The notes beneath the pieces are model-generated. The model was not told the origin of the DNA, made no database searches, and saw only the letters and a program-made list of their open reading frames with translations. From Purpureocillium takamizusanense (Eukaryota; Ascomycota; Sordariomycetes; Hypocreales; Ophiocordycipitaceae): a DNA stretch of 64,000 bases. Positions within the stretch are counted from its first letter, which is position 1. The number at the start of each line of letters is the position of its first letter. Of the stretch, positions 20,661-31,518 are shown in pieces. Where the stretch lies: the NCBI RefSeq assembly GCF_022605165.1, contig NC_063079.1:258001-322000 (forward strand), written 5' to 3'. The position numbers were made by a program, and so were the translations under genes.

Positions 20661-21575
20661 ATGGCACCTTCACCCAAACTAGCTGCGCGTGAAGCCCTCA
20701 AAGCCCGATCTATCCCCTCGATGGTCTTCAGCAATGGTGATTCAAGCTCGATGACACCGCCACCCAGGGTGAACAATTACGCCGACCCTTCAATGGCAGC
20801 CGAGATGCGGTTCTCCATCAAGGGAAATGCGGTCGTCACTGGAGGGGCAGGGACGCTGGGGCTTACGTCCTGCGAGGCCCTTCTTGACCACGGCCTGCAA
20901 GGCCTAATGATACTCGACACCAACGTGGTTAGCTGTCAAGAGGACATCTCGCGACTCCGCGCCAGGTTCCCCGAGGCTAAGATCAGTGCCACAGCCGTCG
21001 ATGTCACGGATGAGGCGGCCGTCAACAAAGCCATGGAGCAGACCGCCCAAGACCTCGGCTCCGTCGATCACGTCGTGTGTTTTGTCGGCGTCGTCGGCTG
21101 CATAGAAACACTCGACATGCCTGTATCTCAGTGGAGAAGGATCATCGACATCAACACCACGGGGTGCTTCATATGTGCGCAAGCAGGGGCGCGCCAAATG
21201 GTCAAGAATGGCAAGCGCGGCTGCTCCATCACGTTTGTCGCCTCCATCTCGGCGCACCGAGTCAACTTTCCTCAGCCGCAGGCCGCATACAATGTCAGCA
21301 AGGCAGCTCTTCTTATGCTCAAGAGCTGCTTGGCCGCGGAATGGGCGCGATACGGCATTCGCACTAATAGTGTTAGCCCAGGCTACATGGATACGATCCT
21401 CAACGAAGGAGATGGAATTGCACACCATCGTCAGGTATGGGCAGACAGAAATCCAACGGGACGGATGGGATCGCCGTCGGAGCTGACGGGCACAATTGTG
21501 CTGCTGACAAGTGATGCGGGTTCATACGTCAATGGGGCGGATATTGTCGTGGATGGTGGCGGCATCGTTCTGTAA
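20661..21575 (+). CDS. short-chain dehydrogenase, arabinitol/sorbose-reductase-like
   Basis: Classical SDR of about 304 aa, intronless. It has a cofactor loop VVTGGAGTLGL, an adenine-pocket motif DVTDEAAV, catalytic Ser in VASISAH, and the YNVSK active site (Tyr-x3-Lys). The C-terminus ends SYVNGADIVVDGGGIVL, typical of fungal NAD(P)-dependent sugar-alcohol dehydrogenases. The frame opens at 20544, but the ATG at 20661 (MAPSPKLAAREALKAR) is preferred, and a start at a later Met is possible. The N-terminal ~50 residues before the Rossmann fold are longer than usual and could include a targeting peptide; I am not sure. It is divergent from the zinc polyol dehydrogenase and convergent with another SDR, so it most likely works in the same sugar-alcohol/ketose interconversion. 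Confidence 0.9.
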   Translation: MAPSPKLAAREALKARSIPSMVFSNGDSSSMTPPPRVNNYADPSMAAEMRFSIKGNAVVTGGAGTLGLTSCEALLDHGLQGLMILDTNVVSCQEDISRLRARFPEAKISATAVDVTDEAAVNKAMEQTAQDLGSVDHVVCFVGVVGCIETLDMPVSQWRRIIDINTTGCFICAQAGARQMVKNGKRGCSITFVASISAHRVNFPQPQAAYNVSKAALLMLKSCLAAEWARYGIRTNSVSPGYMDTILNEGDGIAHHRQVWADRNPTGRMGSPSELTGTIVLLTSDAGSYVNGADIVVDGGGIVL

Positions 21576-21752
21576 AGTAGCCCAGCTGGGAACTCGCCAG
21601 TTCCACATGTTTGACTTGCATGCCGCCTCGACAGGATGGTAGTGAGGGTTAAATCATCAGGTATTGATGCTTGTAGCATATCAGATAGCTACTCAATCTC
21701 TTTATTTATGCCTGGCATGGTCTCATTGCGAAAGCAAAGTCCGGCTATTGAC

Positions 21753-22812
21753 CTACGGCAGTACATAACCCCCATCAATGAGCACATCGCTACCCGTCAT
21801 ATACGTCGAAGCATCGCTCGCCAAGTACAGGTACAAGCCCTTGATCTCCTTGACGTGGCCCTGCCTTCCCATCGCCGACATGCGATACGCCTCGTTGAGC
21901 GCAAGCGGGCCAGCCCCCATTTTCGTGTCGAAGAATCCAGGCGACACGATATTGACCCTAGCGAAATCCCGCCATTCGCGAGCCAAAGACTTGGCAAAGT
22001 GTGTAACGTAGGCCTTGGTCGCATTGTATACAGGCTGGTCCACGGGAACATTGACGATGTGGCCGCTCATGCTGGACGTGACGATTAGGTTGCCAAATCC
22101 TTGCCTGCGGAATATTTCGCCGGCATACTTGGCGCAAAAGACGACGCCGTCGACTAGGGCTGTCAGCGGTTTAATGACGGCGGGAACTGGATTTTATATC
22201 TCACCATTGACAGACATCTGTTTTCTGTATTCGTCCAGAGTCTGTTCCAGGATTGGCTTTGAGATGGACATGCCTTTGACGGTTCAGCTTTTGCTCCCTA
22301 ATCGTTTTTTTTTCTTCATTGAGTTCGGCTTACCGGCGTTGGCGATGAAGACATCAATTTTCTGAAAGTCATGTACCACCTCTGAGACTGCCTTTTGAAC
22401 CTGAGCGGCGTCGGACACTGTATCATTCTGTGAGCACTGGGCAAGGGTGGCGCAGATCCTAGCTTAGTGATTACGTACCATCGACCTTATACGCTAGAGC
22501 CTTGATGCTGTATTCCCGCGCCAGCTCTTGCGATCTTTGAACGGCAGCATCGTTACTGAGGCCTGTGAGCAGGTATCACGTTCAGGCAAGGAACGAGCGC
22601 CTAATAACATACGAGTTATACCACAGCGCAACATTTGCGCCGGCTTCCGCCATGGCGTCTGCCACTGCTAGGCCAATTCCATCGGCGGCACCAGTGACGA
22701 CGACGACTTTCCCGTGCAGCCGGAACTGCTCGAGAACCTTGGACGGGGTGTCTGGGAATGGGCGCGGGAACCCTTCCCGCACGACCGTGCAGTCGTCAGT
22801 AGTCATGGACAT
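21753..22812 (-). CDS. short-chain dehydrogenase (SOU1/sorbose-reductase type), five exons
   Basis: SDR of 276 aa built from exons 22613-22812, 22479-22555, 22334-22417, 22205-22273 and 21753-22153. The four introns are 51-61 bp with consensus borders, and all phases agree. Motifs: FRLHGKVVVVTGAADGIGLA (TGxxxGIG), ALWYNSNDAA after the first splice (NADP-type adenine pocket), FIANAG, the catalytic Ser in VTSSMSGHIV, YNATK (Tyr-x3-Lys), and SPGFFDTKM. The ending LASDASTYMTGSDVLIDGGY is typical of NADP-dependent mannitol/sorbose reductases. An alternative in-frame ATG lies at 22806. It converges with the SDR at 20661 (about 180 bp apart) and belongs to the polyol cluster. Likely reaction: ketose to polyol reduction or the reverse. 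Confidence 0.9.
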
Positions 22813-23592
22813 GGCGGAGATGAAAGATGTGGCAATGACAAGGGGGGTCAAGAGGAGCTGTGAGAGTTGCGGGCGTCTAGAATCTCGGTATTTTCTGATG
22901 GGCAATTTATACCGTGAAACAGGTTGTTCATGTCATGTTGTGAAGCGATCAAGCTGGACTGTCTGTTGGCTGCCCCGCTCCGATCGGCGCAACGGGAGCC
23001 GAAGTGATGCTGTCTAGCGGCATGTAACGGTTGGACAAGAGCTTGAGAGCGGGGGATCTTTATCGGCCAGATTTTTCTTTTTTCTAATTATACAAGTAGT
23101 ACATACTACTCCTGATAAACGTCTCTTCTTGTTTTCAGCAGGGGCCATTAGCCGGGGTGTCAACAGATTACAGCCCGTGGGTGCCAATCCATTTCAGTTT
23201 TATGTTGTGGAAACCGGCCGGCCGGATGGGAACACAAAGGGCGCGCCGATAGTGGGGGTCCGCCCGGGTCTCGCCGGCGCCTGAAGGCATTTGAGAACAT
23301 CCTGCTGAGTAAAGTTCGGCATGGCTCGCGGCGTTGGGCTGACAGCCGACTGATCCGACACTGCCGTGGGGGGGGCGCCCGCCGGCCGGGATGCGGTGGC
23401 TAATAAGGTAGCAAATGTTCCACCCGGCTCCAGCAACAGGGCTGAGTGAGCTGGACAGGGAGCGTTACCATGGCTTTGCCGGAAAGCACGGTAACTAGTT
23501 GGAGTAAACTATTAAAAACCAGGGGCGTCGCCATGCCTGCGTCGTTGTTCATGGCTCCGGTCCATGACTGCAGCTCACAGCTCACGACATGA
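22813..23592. other. divergent intergenic region, SDR / SNG1-like gene
   Basis: 780 bp without a supported gene. It presumably contains the promoters of the flanking divergent genes. The GC-rich stretch 23210-23400 includes repeated GCCGGCCGG-like palindromes. Confidence 0.45.
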
Positions 23593-25230
23593 ATGATGAT
23601 GGCATCCCAAGCCATCCGCAACATCTGGCCCCGGGCATGGAACCCCCGGCTGCCCCTGTCGCACCCTGACGTGCGCACCTACCGCATCAAGTTCCTCAAG
23701 GCCGCCGCGCTCAACTTTGTGCTCATCCTGGTCCTCTTCTTCAGCCTGTTCTGCTACCTCTTCGGGTCCATGTACCAGCAGGAGACCCGCGTCCACAGCC
23801 TCACCGTGCTGTGGGTGGACTACGACGGCGGCGGCATCATCGGGGACGCCGTGCGGCAGGCGTATGCCTCTTTGCGGTCGAGCGGCTTCCCGACGCTGGT
23901 GGAAAAGATGGCCGCGGACTACCCTTCCGCGGGAGCCCTTCGAGAAGCCGTCTGCAACACTGACTACTGGGCGGCTCTGTACACGACCCAAGGGGCGTCC
24001 GCGGCGCTGGCAGATGCCGTCTCCGGCGCCAACTCCTCGCCGTACAATGCGTCCAACGTCCTGTCCTTTATATGGAACGAAGCCAGATATCCGACCGTCA
24101 TGGATAGCCTCATCGCCGGCAGCCTCCAGAGGCTCTCCGAGGCCGCCCGCGTGGCATACTACTCGCTCAACGGCACGGCTGCCCTCGCGAGCATCCCGTC
24201 CGCATCTGGCGGCGGCAACAATGCAGCAACAGAAGCAGCCATGACGGCCTTTACCAGCCCGTGGACGCTCACCTCATACAACATCAAGCCCACGACGCAG
24301 GGCCCGCGCGCCGTATACAACACCATCCTCATCGTGCTCGTGCTGATCCAGGACTTTTTCTACCTCGCCATCATCAACGGGCTTTACGTGCAGTTCAAGA
24401 TCTACACGCGCGTCTCGCCGGGCCGCATCGTGCTCGTGCGCGACGCCATCTCCACTGTCTTCACCATGACGGGGTCTCTGCTCCTGACGTGCGCCGTCTG
24501 GGCCTTTCGCGGAAGCTGGGACGTCTCGGGGACGCAGTTTGCGCTCACCTGGCTCGTCGTGTGGCTCTTTGCGCATGTCAACTTCCTGACGCTCGACGTC
24601 TTCACCATCTGGATCCCGCCGCAGTACATCTCCATGGCGCTCATCAGCTGGGTCGTGCTCAACGTCACCTCCATCATCCTGCCGTTCGACCTCTCGTCGC
24701 CCTTTTACCGCTGGGCGTACGCGCTGCCCGCGCACGAGGCCTACGAGGCCCTCACGGACGTGTGGTCCGGCGGCTGCAACCCGCACCTGCACTACGCGCT
24801 GCCGATCCTCTTCGCCTACGAGGTCAGCGGGCTCTTCTGGACGGCCCTCGGCGTGTTCAGGCGGTGCCACTACGCCGCCCTGACGGAGGAGTCGGCGCAG
24901 GAGGCTATGCGCCTGCGCGTCGAGGCGGCGCTGGCGCTGGAGCGCGAGCACGACAGGAGGCGCCGCGTCGACGGCGAGAAGAAGGCTCTTCCCCTACTAC
25001 GCAAGGAGGGCGGTGACGAAGACGGGGACGAGGACAACGATGACGAGGCAGGAGAGTCTTCGCAGGCTGGCCGTATCGTCGGCAAGGCCACCACGGATGA
25101 CGCGGACAGGGCCGAGGCCGAGCACGAGATTGAGGAAATCGGCGAGGAGATTGAGCGCATGGAGACGCGGGCGACGAGAATGGCAAACTTTGGGCCAACA
25201 TTCCGCCTCGTCGGCACAAACGAGGGCTGA
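23593..25230 (+). CDS. SNG1-like (DUF3533) multi-pass membrane protein
   Basis: 545 aa, intronless. The architecture matches the fungal SNG1/nitrosoguanidine-resistance family. A single TM lies near residues 33-57 (ALNFVLILVLFFSLFCYLFG). A large extracytosolic domain of about 150-200 residues follows, with N-glycosylation sequons (NSS, NAS, NGT). A cluster of about five TMs begins at YNTILIVLVLIQDFFYLAII. The family segment YRWAYALPAHEAYEALTDVW precedes the last TM. The C-terminal tail is very acidic and basic (residues about 440-545), probably cytosolic. In yeast SNG1 affects resistance to nitrosoguanidine and plasma-membrane asymmetry; transfer of that role here is inference. It is divergent from the SDR gene at 22812 and could be a transport or stress partner of the polyol cluster, but this is not shown. 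Confidence 0.85.
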   Translation: MMMASQAIRNIWPRAWNPRLPLSHPDVRTYRIKFLKAAALNFVLILVLFFSLFCYLFGSMYQQETRVHSLTVLWVDYDGGGIIGDAVRQAYASLRSSGFPTLVEKMAADYPSAGALREAVCNTDYWAALYTTQGASAALADAVSGANSSPYNASNVLSFIWNEARYPTVMDSLIAGSLQRLSEAARVAYYSLNGTAALASIPSASGGGNNAATEAAMTAFTSPWTLTSYNIKPTTQGPRAVYNTILIVLVLIQDFFYLAIINGLYVQFKIYTRVSPGRIVLVRDAISTVFTMTGSLLLTCAVWAFRGSWDVSGTQFALTWLVVWLFAHVNFLTLDVFTIWIPPQYISMALISWVVLNVTSIILPFDLSSPFYRWAYALPAHEAYEALTDVWSGGCNPHLHYALPILFAYEVSGLFWTALGVFRRCHYAALTEESAQEAMRLRVEAALALEREHDRRRRVDGEKKALPLLRKEGGDEDGDEDNDDEAGESSQAGRIVGKATTDDADRAEAEHEIEEIGEEIERMETRATRMANFGPTFRLVGTNEG

Positions 25231-25864
25231 AAATACTCTGTATATAGTAAAAGTCTTGAGTCTAGAAATTTGGGATAATTGATGGCGCTCTTCCGAGGCG
25301 GCTGAGGCGGCCGGCACTGAGTCACGCCGACCATGACGATCCTACGGCTGGAGAAGAAACCACGCCGGATGGAGCCAGAGCCCCGCCACAAGTTGCAACG
25401 GCGGAGGCGCCGGTTCTTGGAGACAGACTCCAACTGCTTTTCTGCTATTTTTTGGCGTCTTTCGCCGGCGCTGTATCCACCGTAGTTCTTCTATCCCCTG
25501 TAGCCGTCGGCGAGGACCAGCAGACGTCTCACCACCTGCCACAGCCTCGATGCTTCATTTGACTCCTGCATAGGCTCAGCGTGTGACAGGGCTTTCCTTG
25601 CTGCAGGACTTTACAGTCGACGAGTATCACCGTCTGACACTTGTCCGTCATCCGTCGCTGTGACATCAAACGGTAGAATCGAGGAAAACCCTGCTACTCT
25701 TGGGTCTTGACCCCGGATCTCTTCTTCACATCAGTTCACGATCCGTCGTCAAAATCACAGCGTAACAAGACGGTTCCGAGTCGAGTATATATAACCTCAC
25801 ACTGCAACCGCCCATTACCAACCACCACCGCATCCACAAAACGAATTGTCCCCCGCGTCTCACA
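25231..25864. other. intergenic region
   Basis: 634 bp with no supported gene. The right end holds the TATA box of the epimerase gene. Opposite-strand frames near 25300-25540 show no motif. Confidence 0.45.
25786..25794 (+). promoter_or_regulatory. TATA box of epimerase-like gene
   Basis: TATATATAA lies 71 bp before the ATG at 25865, followed by a C/A-rich leader. Position and sequence are good for a fungal core promoter. Confidence 0.6.
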
Positions 25865-26899
25865 ATGCCCCCCTACGACGTCCTCGTCACCGGCTCATCC
25901 GGCCACCTCGGCACCGCCCTCATGCTGAGCCTCCCCTCCCAGGGCTTCCACCCCCTAGGCATCGACATCCTCCCCTCGCCCACAACCACCCACGTCGGGT
26001 CCATCTCCGACCGGCCCTTCATCGCCTCCCTCCTCGCCGCCCACCCGTCCATCACACGCATCCTCCACGCCGCCACCCTACACAAGCCCCACGTCGGCAG
26101 CCACACCAAGCAGGCCTTCATCGACACCAACATCACCGGCACCCTCGTCCTCCTCGAAGAGTCCGCCGCACGGCTCCCCGCCATCGACGCCTTCGTCTTC
26201 TTCAGCACCACCAGCACGTTCGGCCTCGCCCTCAGCCCCCGGCCCGGCTCCCCCGCTGCGTGGATCGACGAGTCCGTCGTCCCCGTGCCCAAGAACATCT
26301 ACGGCGTGACCAAAGTCGCAGCCGAAGACATGTGCGGCCTCGTGCACCGCCAGACAGGCATGCCGACGCTCGTGCTGCGCACCTCGCGCTTCTTCCCCGA
26401 GGAGGACGACGACGCGGACCGCCGCGCAGACATGGCCCACGACGACGACAACCTCAAGGTGCTGGAGCTGGCGTACCGGCGGTGCGACATCGCCGACATC
26501 GTGGCCGCGGCCGTGTGCGCCATGGGCCGCGCAAGGGATATTGGCTGGGGCAAGTACATCATCAGCGCGCCGCCGCCGTTTCGCAATGACGCCGAAACGC
26601 TGGCGGCGCTGGACCGCGATCCGACGGCGGTGTTTCGCTCTGTCTGTGTCGGCGATGACGATCAGGGGAGGACGCTGGATGGCGTGTTCGCGGAGAGGGG
26701 GTGGAAGCACCTCGCGCGCGTGGACCGTGTCTACGATTCGACCAAGGCGGTGCGCGAGCTGGGCTGGCGGCCCGAGTTCACGTTTGAGAGGACGATTGCC
26801 AGACTGAGCAGGGGAGAGCCGTGGAGGAGCGAGCTGACGGGCAAGGTTGGCAAGAAGGGATATCACGCGGAGAGCACGGGTGTCTATACCAAGCGGTGA
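25865..26899 (+). CDS. NAD-dependent epimerase/dehydratase family protein
   Basis: Extended SDR, 344 aa, intronless. The N-terminal Rossmann loop is VTGSSGHLGTAL (GxxGxxG, residues 8-14), followed by an acidic residue in GIDILPS. The Ser/Thr active-site segment is FFSTTSTFG, and the catalytic IYGVTKVAAE gives Tyr-x3-Lys. The substrate-binding C-terminal half ends with LGWRPEFTFERTIARL, which matches nucleotide-sugar epimerases. Length is normal. The likely activity is epimerisation or dehydration of a nucleotide sugar or related substrate, which cannot be specified. Strong GC3 bias opens long shadow frames on the other strand; these are not genes. Confidence 0.88.
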   Translation: MPPYDVLVTGSSGHLGTALMLSLPSQGFHPLGIDILPSPTTTHVGSISDRPFIASLLAAHPSITRILHAATLHKPHVGSHTKQAFIDTNITGTLVLLEESAARLPAIDAFVFFSTTSTFGLALSPRPGSPAAWIDESVVPVPKNIYGVTKVAAEDMCGLVHRQTGMPTLVLRTSRFFPEEDDDADRRADMAHDDDNLKVLELAYRRCDIADIVAAAVCAMGRARDIGWGKYIISAPPPFRNDAETLAALDRDPTAVFRSVCVGDDDQGRTLDGVFAERGWKHLARVDRVYDSTKAVRELGWRPEFTFERTIARLSRGEPWRSELTGKVGKKGYHAESTGVYTKR

Positions 26900-27046
26900 G
26901 CCGGGTCGCTTCGCCACAGCCAGGCTTGCGCAAATCATCAGCGGTAATGTCATGTGCATTTTAGTAGTATATATTACCATGTTGGACATTTTGATAGTAT
27001 ACATTTATCTGGCTGCCCCGCAGCATCATTTAGAGCAAGTCTCCAG

Positions 27047-28630
27047 TCATGAGTAGCTGGAAGCGCCACTCGCCGACCTCGCGCTCGTCATATCTCCATC
27101 GCCCATGCGAACCAGCTGCACGTCGTCGTTGTACCTGTCGACGCTCTTGTCGCCAAACTCGGCCGAGTACGAGGTGTGGTATGTAATCTGGTCCTCGTTG
27201 GCACCTGTCCGAGGCTTCTGCTTCTTCGACCGCTCCGCGTGCGATCTCGTGCTCGGCCCCCGCGGAAGCCCAGAACGGCCCGCAGCAGTCTCTGATCGCT
27301 GCGGTCCGTTCGTAGATCTACCGTAGTACCGTGTCGACACGCTGCGCAAAGCGGGAAACAGCCTTACGAGTAGCAGTCGCAGCGACGGCATGCAGATGCA
27401 AATGATGCCGACGTTGATCTCTGCCGTCGACAAAACGCCTGCCGCGACAAACTCCCATGTCGGATTGACGGTGCTGGCACCGGCCTGGACCAGCGATTCG
27501 AGCCGGAGCATGCTGACAATGGTGACGCTATAAATAGTCGAATCAGCGACTGGTTCTGAGAAGAAAGAAACTGGAGGAGAGACTCACAAAATACCTACGC
27601 AAAACATCATCCCAACGCCAATCTTCTTCCGCATATCGAGCTTCAGGTTTCGCAGCTGCCATAGCGGGATACCAAGCATCCATAGATCCAGTAAGATACT
27701 TATAGCGGCATTGCTCCAGCAAATGCCCATTATGTCGATGCACTTGCCACGATGCTTCCCATCGTAAGCCCACTGCCACCAGAAATACTCAATGGGGGTG
27801 CACTGGAAAGTTGCCAGGAACACAAAAATCAACCCAAATAGGGACACGACCACAACGGTGCCCCAAAGCAGCCAGCGGACCTTAGTCGTTGGAAAGATGC
27901 GGATGTAGAAGAACAAGAGGGCCAGTTTCATAAGAGAAACTTCGGCAAAGTAAATAATCTCCAAGATATAAAAATGTTTGATGAATGCAATCAACTGCTT
28001 CAGAGTCAGGGTCCAGGTATCACGGCCGATGCCGTTGGAGACCAGGGGGTGAGCGTTGATATAAGTGGCGGGCAAGCTGACAAGGAGCGCGATTAGGGTA
28101 AACAGATCGTCTAACCCGAAATCCATCTTTGCCCAGAACTTGTAGGCGAAGCGTTGTATGACGAAAATGGATGCGACGATGGAAAATGAGTTTGAAATGG
28201 CAACGTATCGGCTCGATTTATTGCGAACGGGCTCTTTGCAAGCCGTGACCGTGAGGTTCTTGGAGTCTGCAATTCTTAGCCCTGGTGCGTGGAAATTGGA
28301 ATCAGAGCCATCACTCACACATGGTTTCCTCTATAGAGCAACTGATAAAGACGCACATCATAAAGGTGTCTTGTGTGCTTTTTTCGGTGCATAGTGACGA
28401 CTGTTTGGCGGTATCGTGGGCCCTGTCGATGATGAGCGAAGAACACGGTCTCTGCATACTGGGTGTCAGCCTCTGGATCTCGAGAAAGTTTGAGCATTTC
28501 GTGACCGTGGTGGCATTGGACGCACCGCGCATTTCGGAAACAAGGTAAGCGTATTGGGCAGGGAAGCCGATTTGGCGAGTGCCGGCAGGGGCGCGAGGAC
28601 GGCCGACAGCAATATCTTCCAACACCTCAT
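27047..28630 (-). CDS. CFEM-containing, PTH11-type seven-TM receptor-like protein, four exons
   Basis: About 465 aa from exons 28526-28630, 28319-28451, 27588-28266 and 27047-27527. The introns are 74, 52 and 60 bp, and the total is an exact codon multiple. It begins with a signal peptide ([19 protein letters not shown]). A short Cys region follows: KCARPC, SSLC and MMCVFISCS. It leads into [15 protein letters not shown], the junction typical of CFEM-GPCRs. Seven hydrophobic segments then follow, including [18 protein letters not shown], a DDLFTLIAL segment, and [20 protein letters not shown], the rhodopsin-domain signature of PTH11-like proteins. The C-terminal tail is hydrophilic. The CFEM part has about six of the usual eight cysteines, so it is divergent or one border is wrong. 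Likely a plasma-membrane surface or host sensor; ligand unknown. Confidence 0.87.
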
Positions 28631-30435
28631 CGCCTGGAAGCTCGTCTATTGGGAGACGAGGGCCGGAGGGACAGCTGATCTATGAGCTCAACAAAGGGCC
28701 AGCAAAGCGCTGAAAACAGGCCTTTGTCCGTCGTTGGATGCCTTCACGTCCCAAGCTTTTCGGTGAGTGATTGCGGCCTTGCAAATTGGGCAGTGGTGGC
28801 GAGCAGCTGGTCTATCATGTCGTAGGGGCGCGGTCGCATCGGTGGATGAGCCAGCACTTCATCGCCAAGAGTCGAAGAGAGAAACGCAAAAACAACTCAG
28901 ACAGGCGAGACGGGTGAGCCGGATCGTCGAGACGCCAGGGACATCTGTCGGGCATGAACGATCCGCCCAGCGGGTACCCGGGGCATCTAACGTTCTTGTA
29001 AGCGAAACTGGTGGCATGGCTTTCCCTGCTCCAAGTGGTCGCGAGTCGCGATAGCTCCCTCCACCTCGCAGCGGATTGATGAAGACTCTAACACTGAGCG
29101 ACTGCCCCCACAGGCCAAAACGCCATGCCCGTCGCGACGTTGTTCTAGCGTTTCTAGTTCCCTGCCGTGGCGAAAAGTCTTAAGAAGCTTATTCACACGT
29201 GTGGAGACAACCATCTGAGAAGAGCAAGCAGCATCATGTCGACGCGATGAATGGCGCGCGTCAACAAAGCAAGTCCGGTTCAACATGTCGCCCCGTGGCA
29301 CGTCAGTGGCCCGTTCGGCAACAAGGCATTTCAGGGGGCTCTGTGCCAAATCGGTGAGGTTGTGAAAGTCTCCAGAGAACTCTTTCACAGGCCCATTGAT
29401 GCATAAACGTCGTTGAAGAGAATTACGTATATGCCTCCGACTCGTGTCGGGGATGCATCACTCTCGCAAGCCCAAAGGTGGACCGAGGGCCCACGGCGGG
29501 AACGATCGGCAGGCGTTTGGCTCCGACACGGGTCTTCACAACATCAGAAGGGACGAGCCTTGGCAGGGCTGCAGGGATATTGAGTCAAGTCGTTTACCTG
29601 GCTCTTTCAAATTTCAGTGCGGCAATCCCCGAAGGAGTTCATCTGGTTGCTCCATTCTGACCCCGGAAGTTGACTGCGATCAAGTTGAGTTGAGGACCAC
29701 CGTGTGGCCCCTGACGTACCGCACGCTGTCGCAAATGCCCATGGCACACCCACATGGTGAGGTGACATTGGGTTTTCACACGTGGTGGCCTAGTAGTTGT
29801 ACCTAGAAGGGAAGGTTCGCCACGCAAATCCGGCCGCTAGTAATGGAGAAACGGCGACCCGCTGAAGAAAGTGCGGCTTGCCAGAGCTGAATTCATTTGA
29901 GTAGGGCGATTGATCTGCGCTTGGTGCAGCTCGTCCCTGAAACCAACCGACGCGGACCAGTTTTGACCTCGGAGCGAGTGTCACAATGGGACGCGGTCGC
30001 CTCAATAGCGTGATCGACGTGCTTTGTGCGCGGAGCAGGGCATGTTAGATCGTGATTTTTCCGGAATGTCGTTCTCCAATGCGTCTTGTGCGAAGCCAAA
30101 AGAGGGGGATCCGACACAAGCCCTAGCCGGATCTTGTGTGACATGTATTAATGGGACCAAAAGGCATGCCGCAACTTTCCTTCACTTGATACACTTTGAC
30201 AGTTGGTGCAGTCATTGCGGGGGATGTTTGATGTTGCGGAAACCGTTTAACATTGAACTGCCTTGTCTCGCTGGGCCGCTCCTGTTCTTGCGCGCATCTT
30301 AACTCTGCCTGACAGAGTACCGAGGGTCGAAGGGAGAGGGCTGGCCTTGGCTCGTAGTGGCATCACGAGTCCACGCTGAATTGAACTGCAGGCTGGTGGT
30401 CTATGGTCTAAAATCAGCCGTCAAACTCCGTAGCG
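28631..30435. other. 1.8 kb without a supported gene
   Basis: Several 60-130 codon frames occur on both strands. None shows a domain, signal peptide or convincing splice chain. Part of it must be the promoter of the receptor gene (start 28630). I see no repeat or RNA gene. Confidence 0.45.
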
Positions 30436-31518
30436 TCACCTCAGCAGATCCTCACGACCAGCCTCTCGCAAAACTTCCTGCACCGCCGCCAGCACCCTCG
30501 TGTGCAAGCTCTCGGAGGCCGCCACGAAGCCAAAGTTGGCACTCAGCTTCCTGCCGGTCACCAGGTCAATGTGTTTGCCGTGCACGTCCGTGATCTTGCC
30601 GCCCGTCTCCTCAAACAACAACATAGCACCGGCGTGGTCCCACACTTTGCCATAACGATCCCGACGGTTGTATACCCACACCGTCGTGTTGCCGAGGCCC
30701 ATAGCCAACGCTGCCCAGCGCAGGACCCAAGGTAGGAGGTCGCATCCCGGATAGGCGGCACCGAGCCGTTGCGCCACTGCCTCGTGCACACCATCAAGAG
30801 CCGAGTCTGCCATGACAACCGATGTGATAAAGCGCAGGTCATGCCCCGGCCCTGTGGATGAAGATACGTGCGGAAGCTGTCGATGCTGGATGATTTCCGC
30901 GTTGCCCGCGAGGGGAAGAACCCAGGCACCGTGACCTTTGACTGCGTAGACGATGCAGCCCTCCCCAGACGGATCAATGTCCGGATTGTTAAGGGGCGCC
31001 GTGGCATTTATCGGCATGTTCGGACAGGCAACGGCGCTCACCGCCTGCTTGCCGTCAACGAGCAACGCGACATTGATGGCGTAAAGCTGTCCGCGAATAA
31101 ACGTCTTTGTGCCGTCAATGGGGTCAAACACCCACGTTCTGCCGCTGGCAGGGCTGCTGCTACCCGCCTGGTCGACAAGGTCGCAAAGCTGCGCTTTCGT
31201 GTCGGGCACAGCAAACCCGGCCTCCTCCTGGAAACTCTTGACGTCTTGCAGCAGATCCCACACGCGGTCCAGTAAAACTGGATTGGCCCGGAGATCGGAG
31301 GCGTCTTCCTCGCCAACAAACGAGTCGTCGGGAAAGGCGGCCTTGCACGTGGCAATGAGCAGGCTTTGGACGGCGAAGTCGGCGATTGTGACGGGGCTGA
31401 GGTCCGACTTGGAGATGGCGCCCTTGTCGGCCGACGAAACGATGGATTGACTAAGTCGCGCAGCGCCCTGCAGGGCCGCAAACGCGATGCTAAGCTCGCG
31501 GCGGTACGGATTGTCCAT
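30436..31518 (-). CDS. MET22: 3'(2'),5'-bisphosphate nucleotidase (HAL2/MET22 type)
   Basis: 360 aa, intronless. Inositol-monophosphatase-superfamily enzyme that removes the 3'-phosphate of PAP/PAPS, protecting sulfate assimilation and RNA processing; the yeast enzyme is Li+/Na+ sensitive. All metal-binding motifs are present: SPVTIADFAVQSLL with GEEDAS (Glu-Glu-Asp), WVFDPIDGTKTFIRG (the DPIDGT box), and KVWDHAGAMLLFEETGG (WDHAGA). The frame is open to a GTG at 31632 and includes an ATG at 31569. I choose the ATG at 31518 (MDNPYRRELSIAFAAL) because homologues start at this point. It is divergent from the OB-fold gene with 313 bp between starts. Confidence 0.93.
   Translation of the reverse strand: MDNPYRRELSIAFAALQGAARLSQSIVSSADKGAISKSDLSPVTIADFAVQSLLIATCKAAFPDDSFVGEEDASDLRANPVLLDRVWDLLQDVKSFQEEAGFAVPDTKAQLCDLVDQAGSSSPASGRTWVFDPIDGTKTFIRGQLYAINVALLVDGKQAVSAVACPNMPINATAPLNNPDIDPSGEGCIVYAVKGHGAWVLPLAGNAEIIQHRQLPHVSSSTGPGHDLRFITSVVMADSALDGVHEAVAQRLGAAYPGCDLLPWVLRWAALAMGLGNTTVWVYNRRDRYGKVWDHAGAMLLFEETGGKITDVHGKHIDLVTGRKLSANFGFVAASESLHTRVLAAVQEVLREAGREDLLR

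Noticed and set aside
24261..25016. Arg/Ala/His-rich frames inside the SNG1-like gene on both strands
   Set aside because: Typical out-of-frame translation of GC-rich coding sequence; the SNG1-like frame has TM and family motifs.
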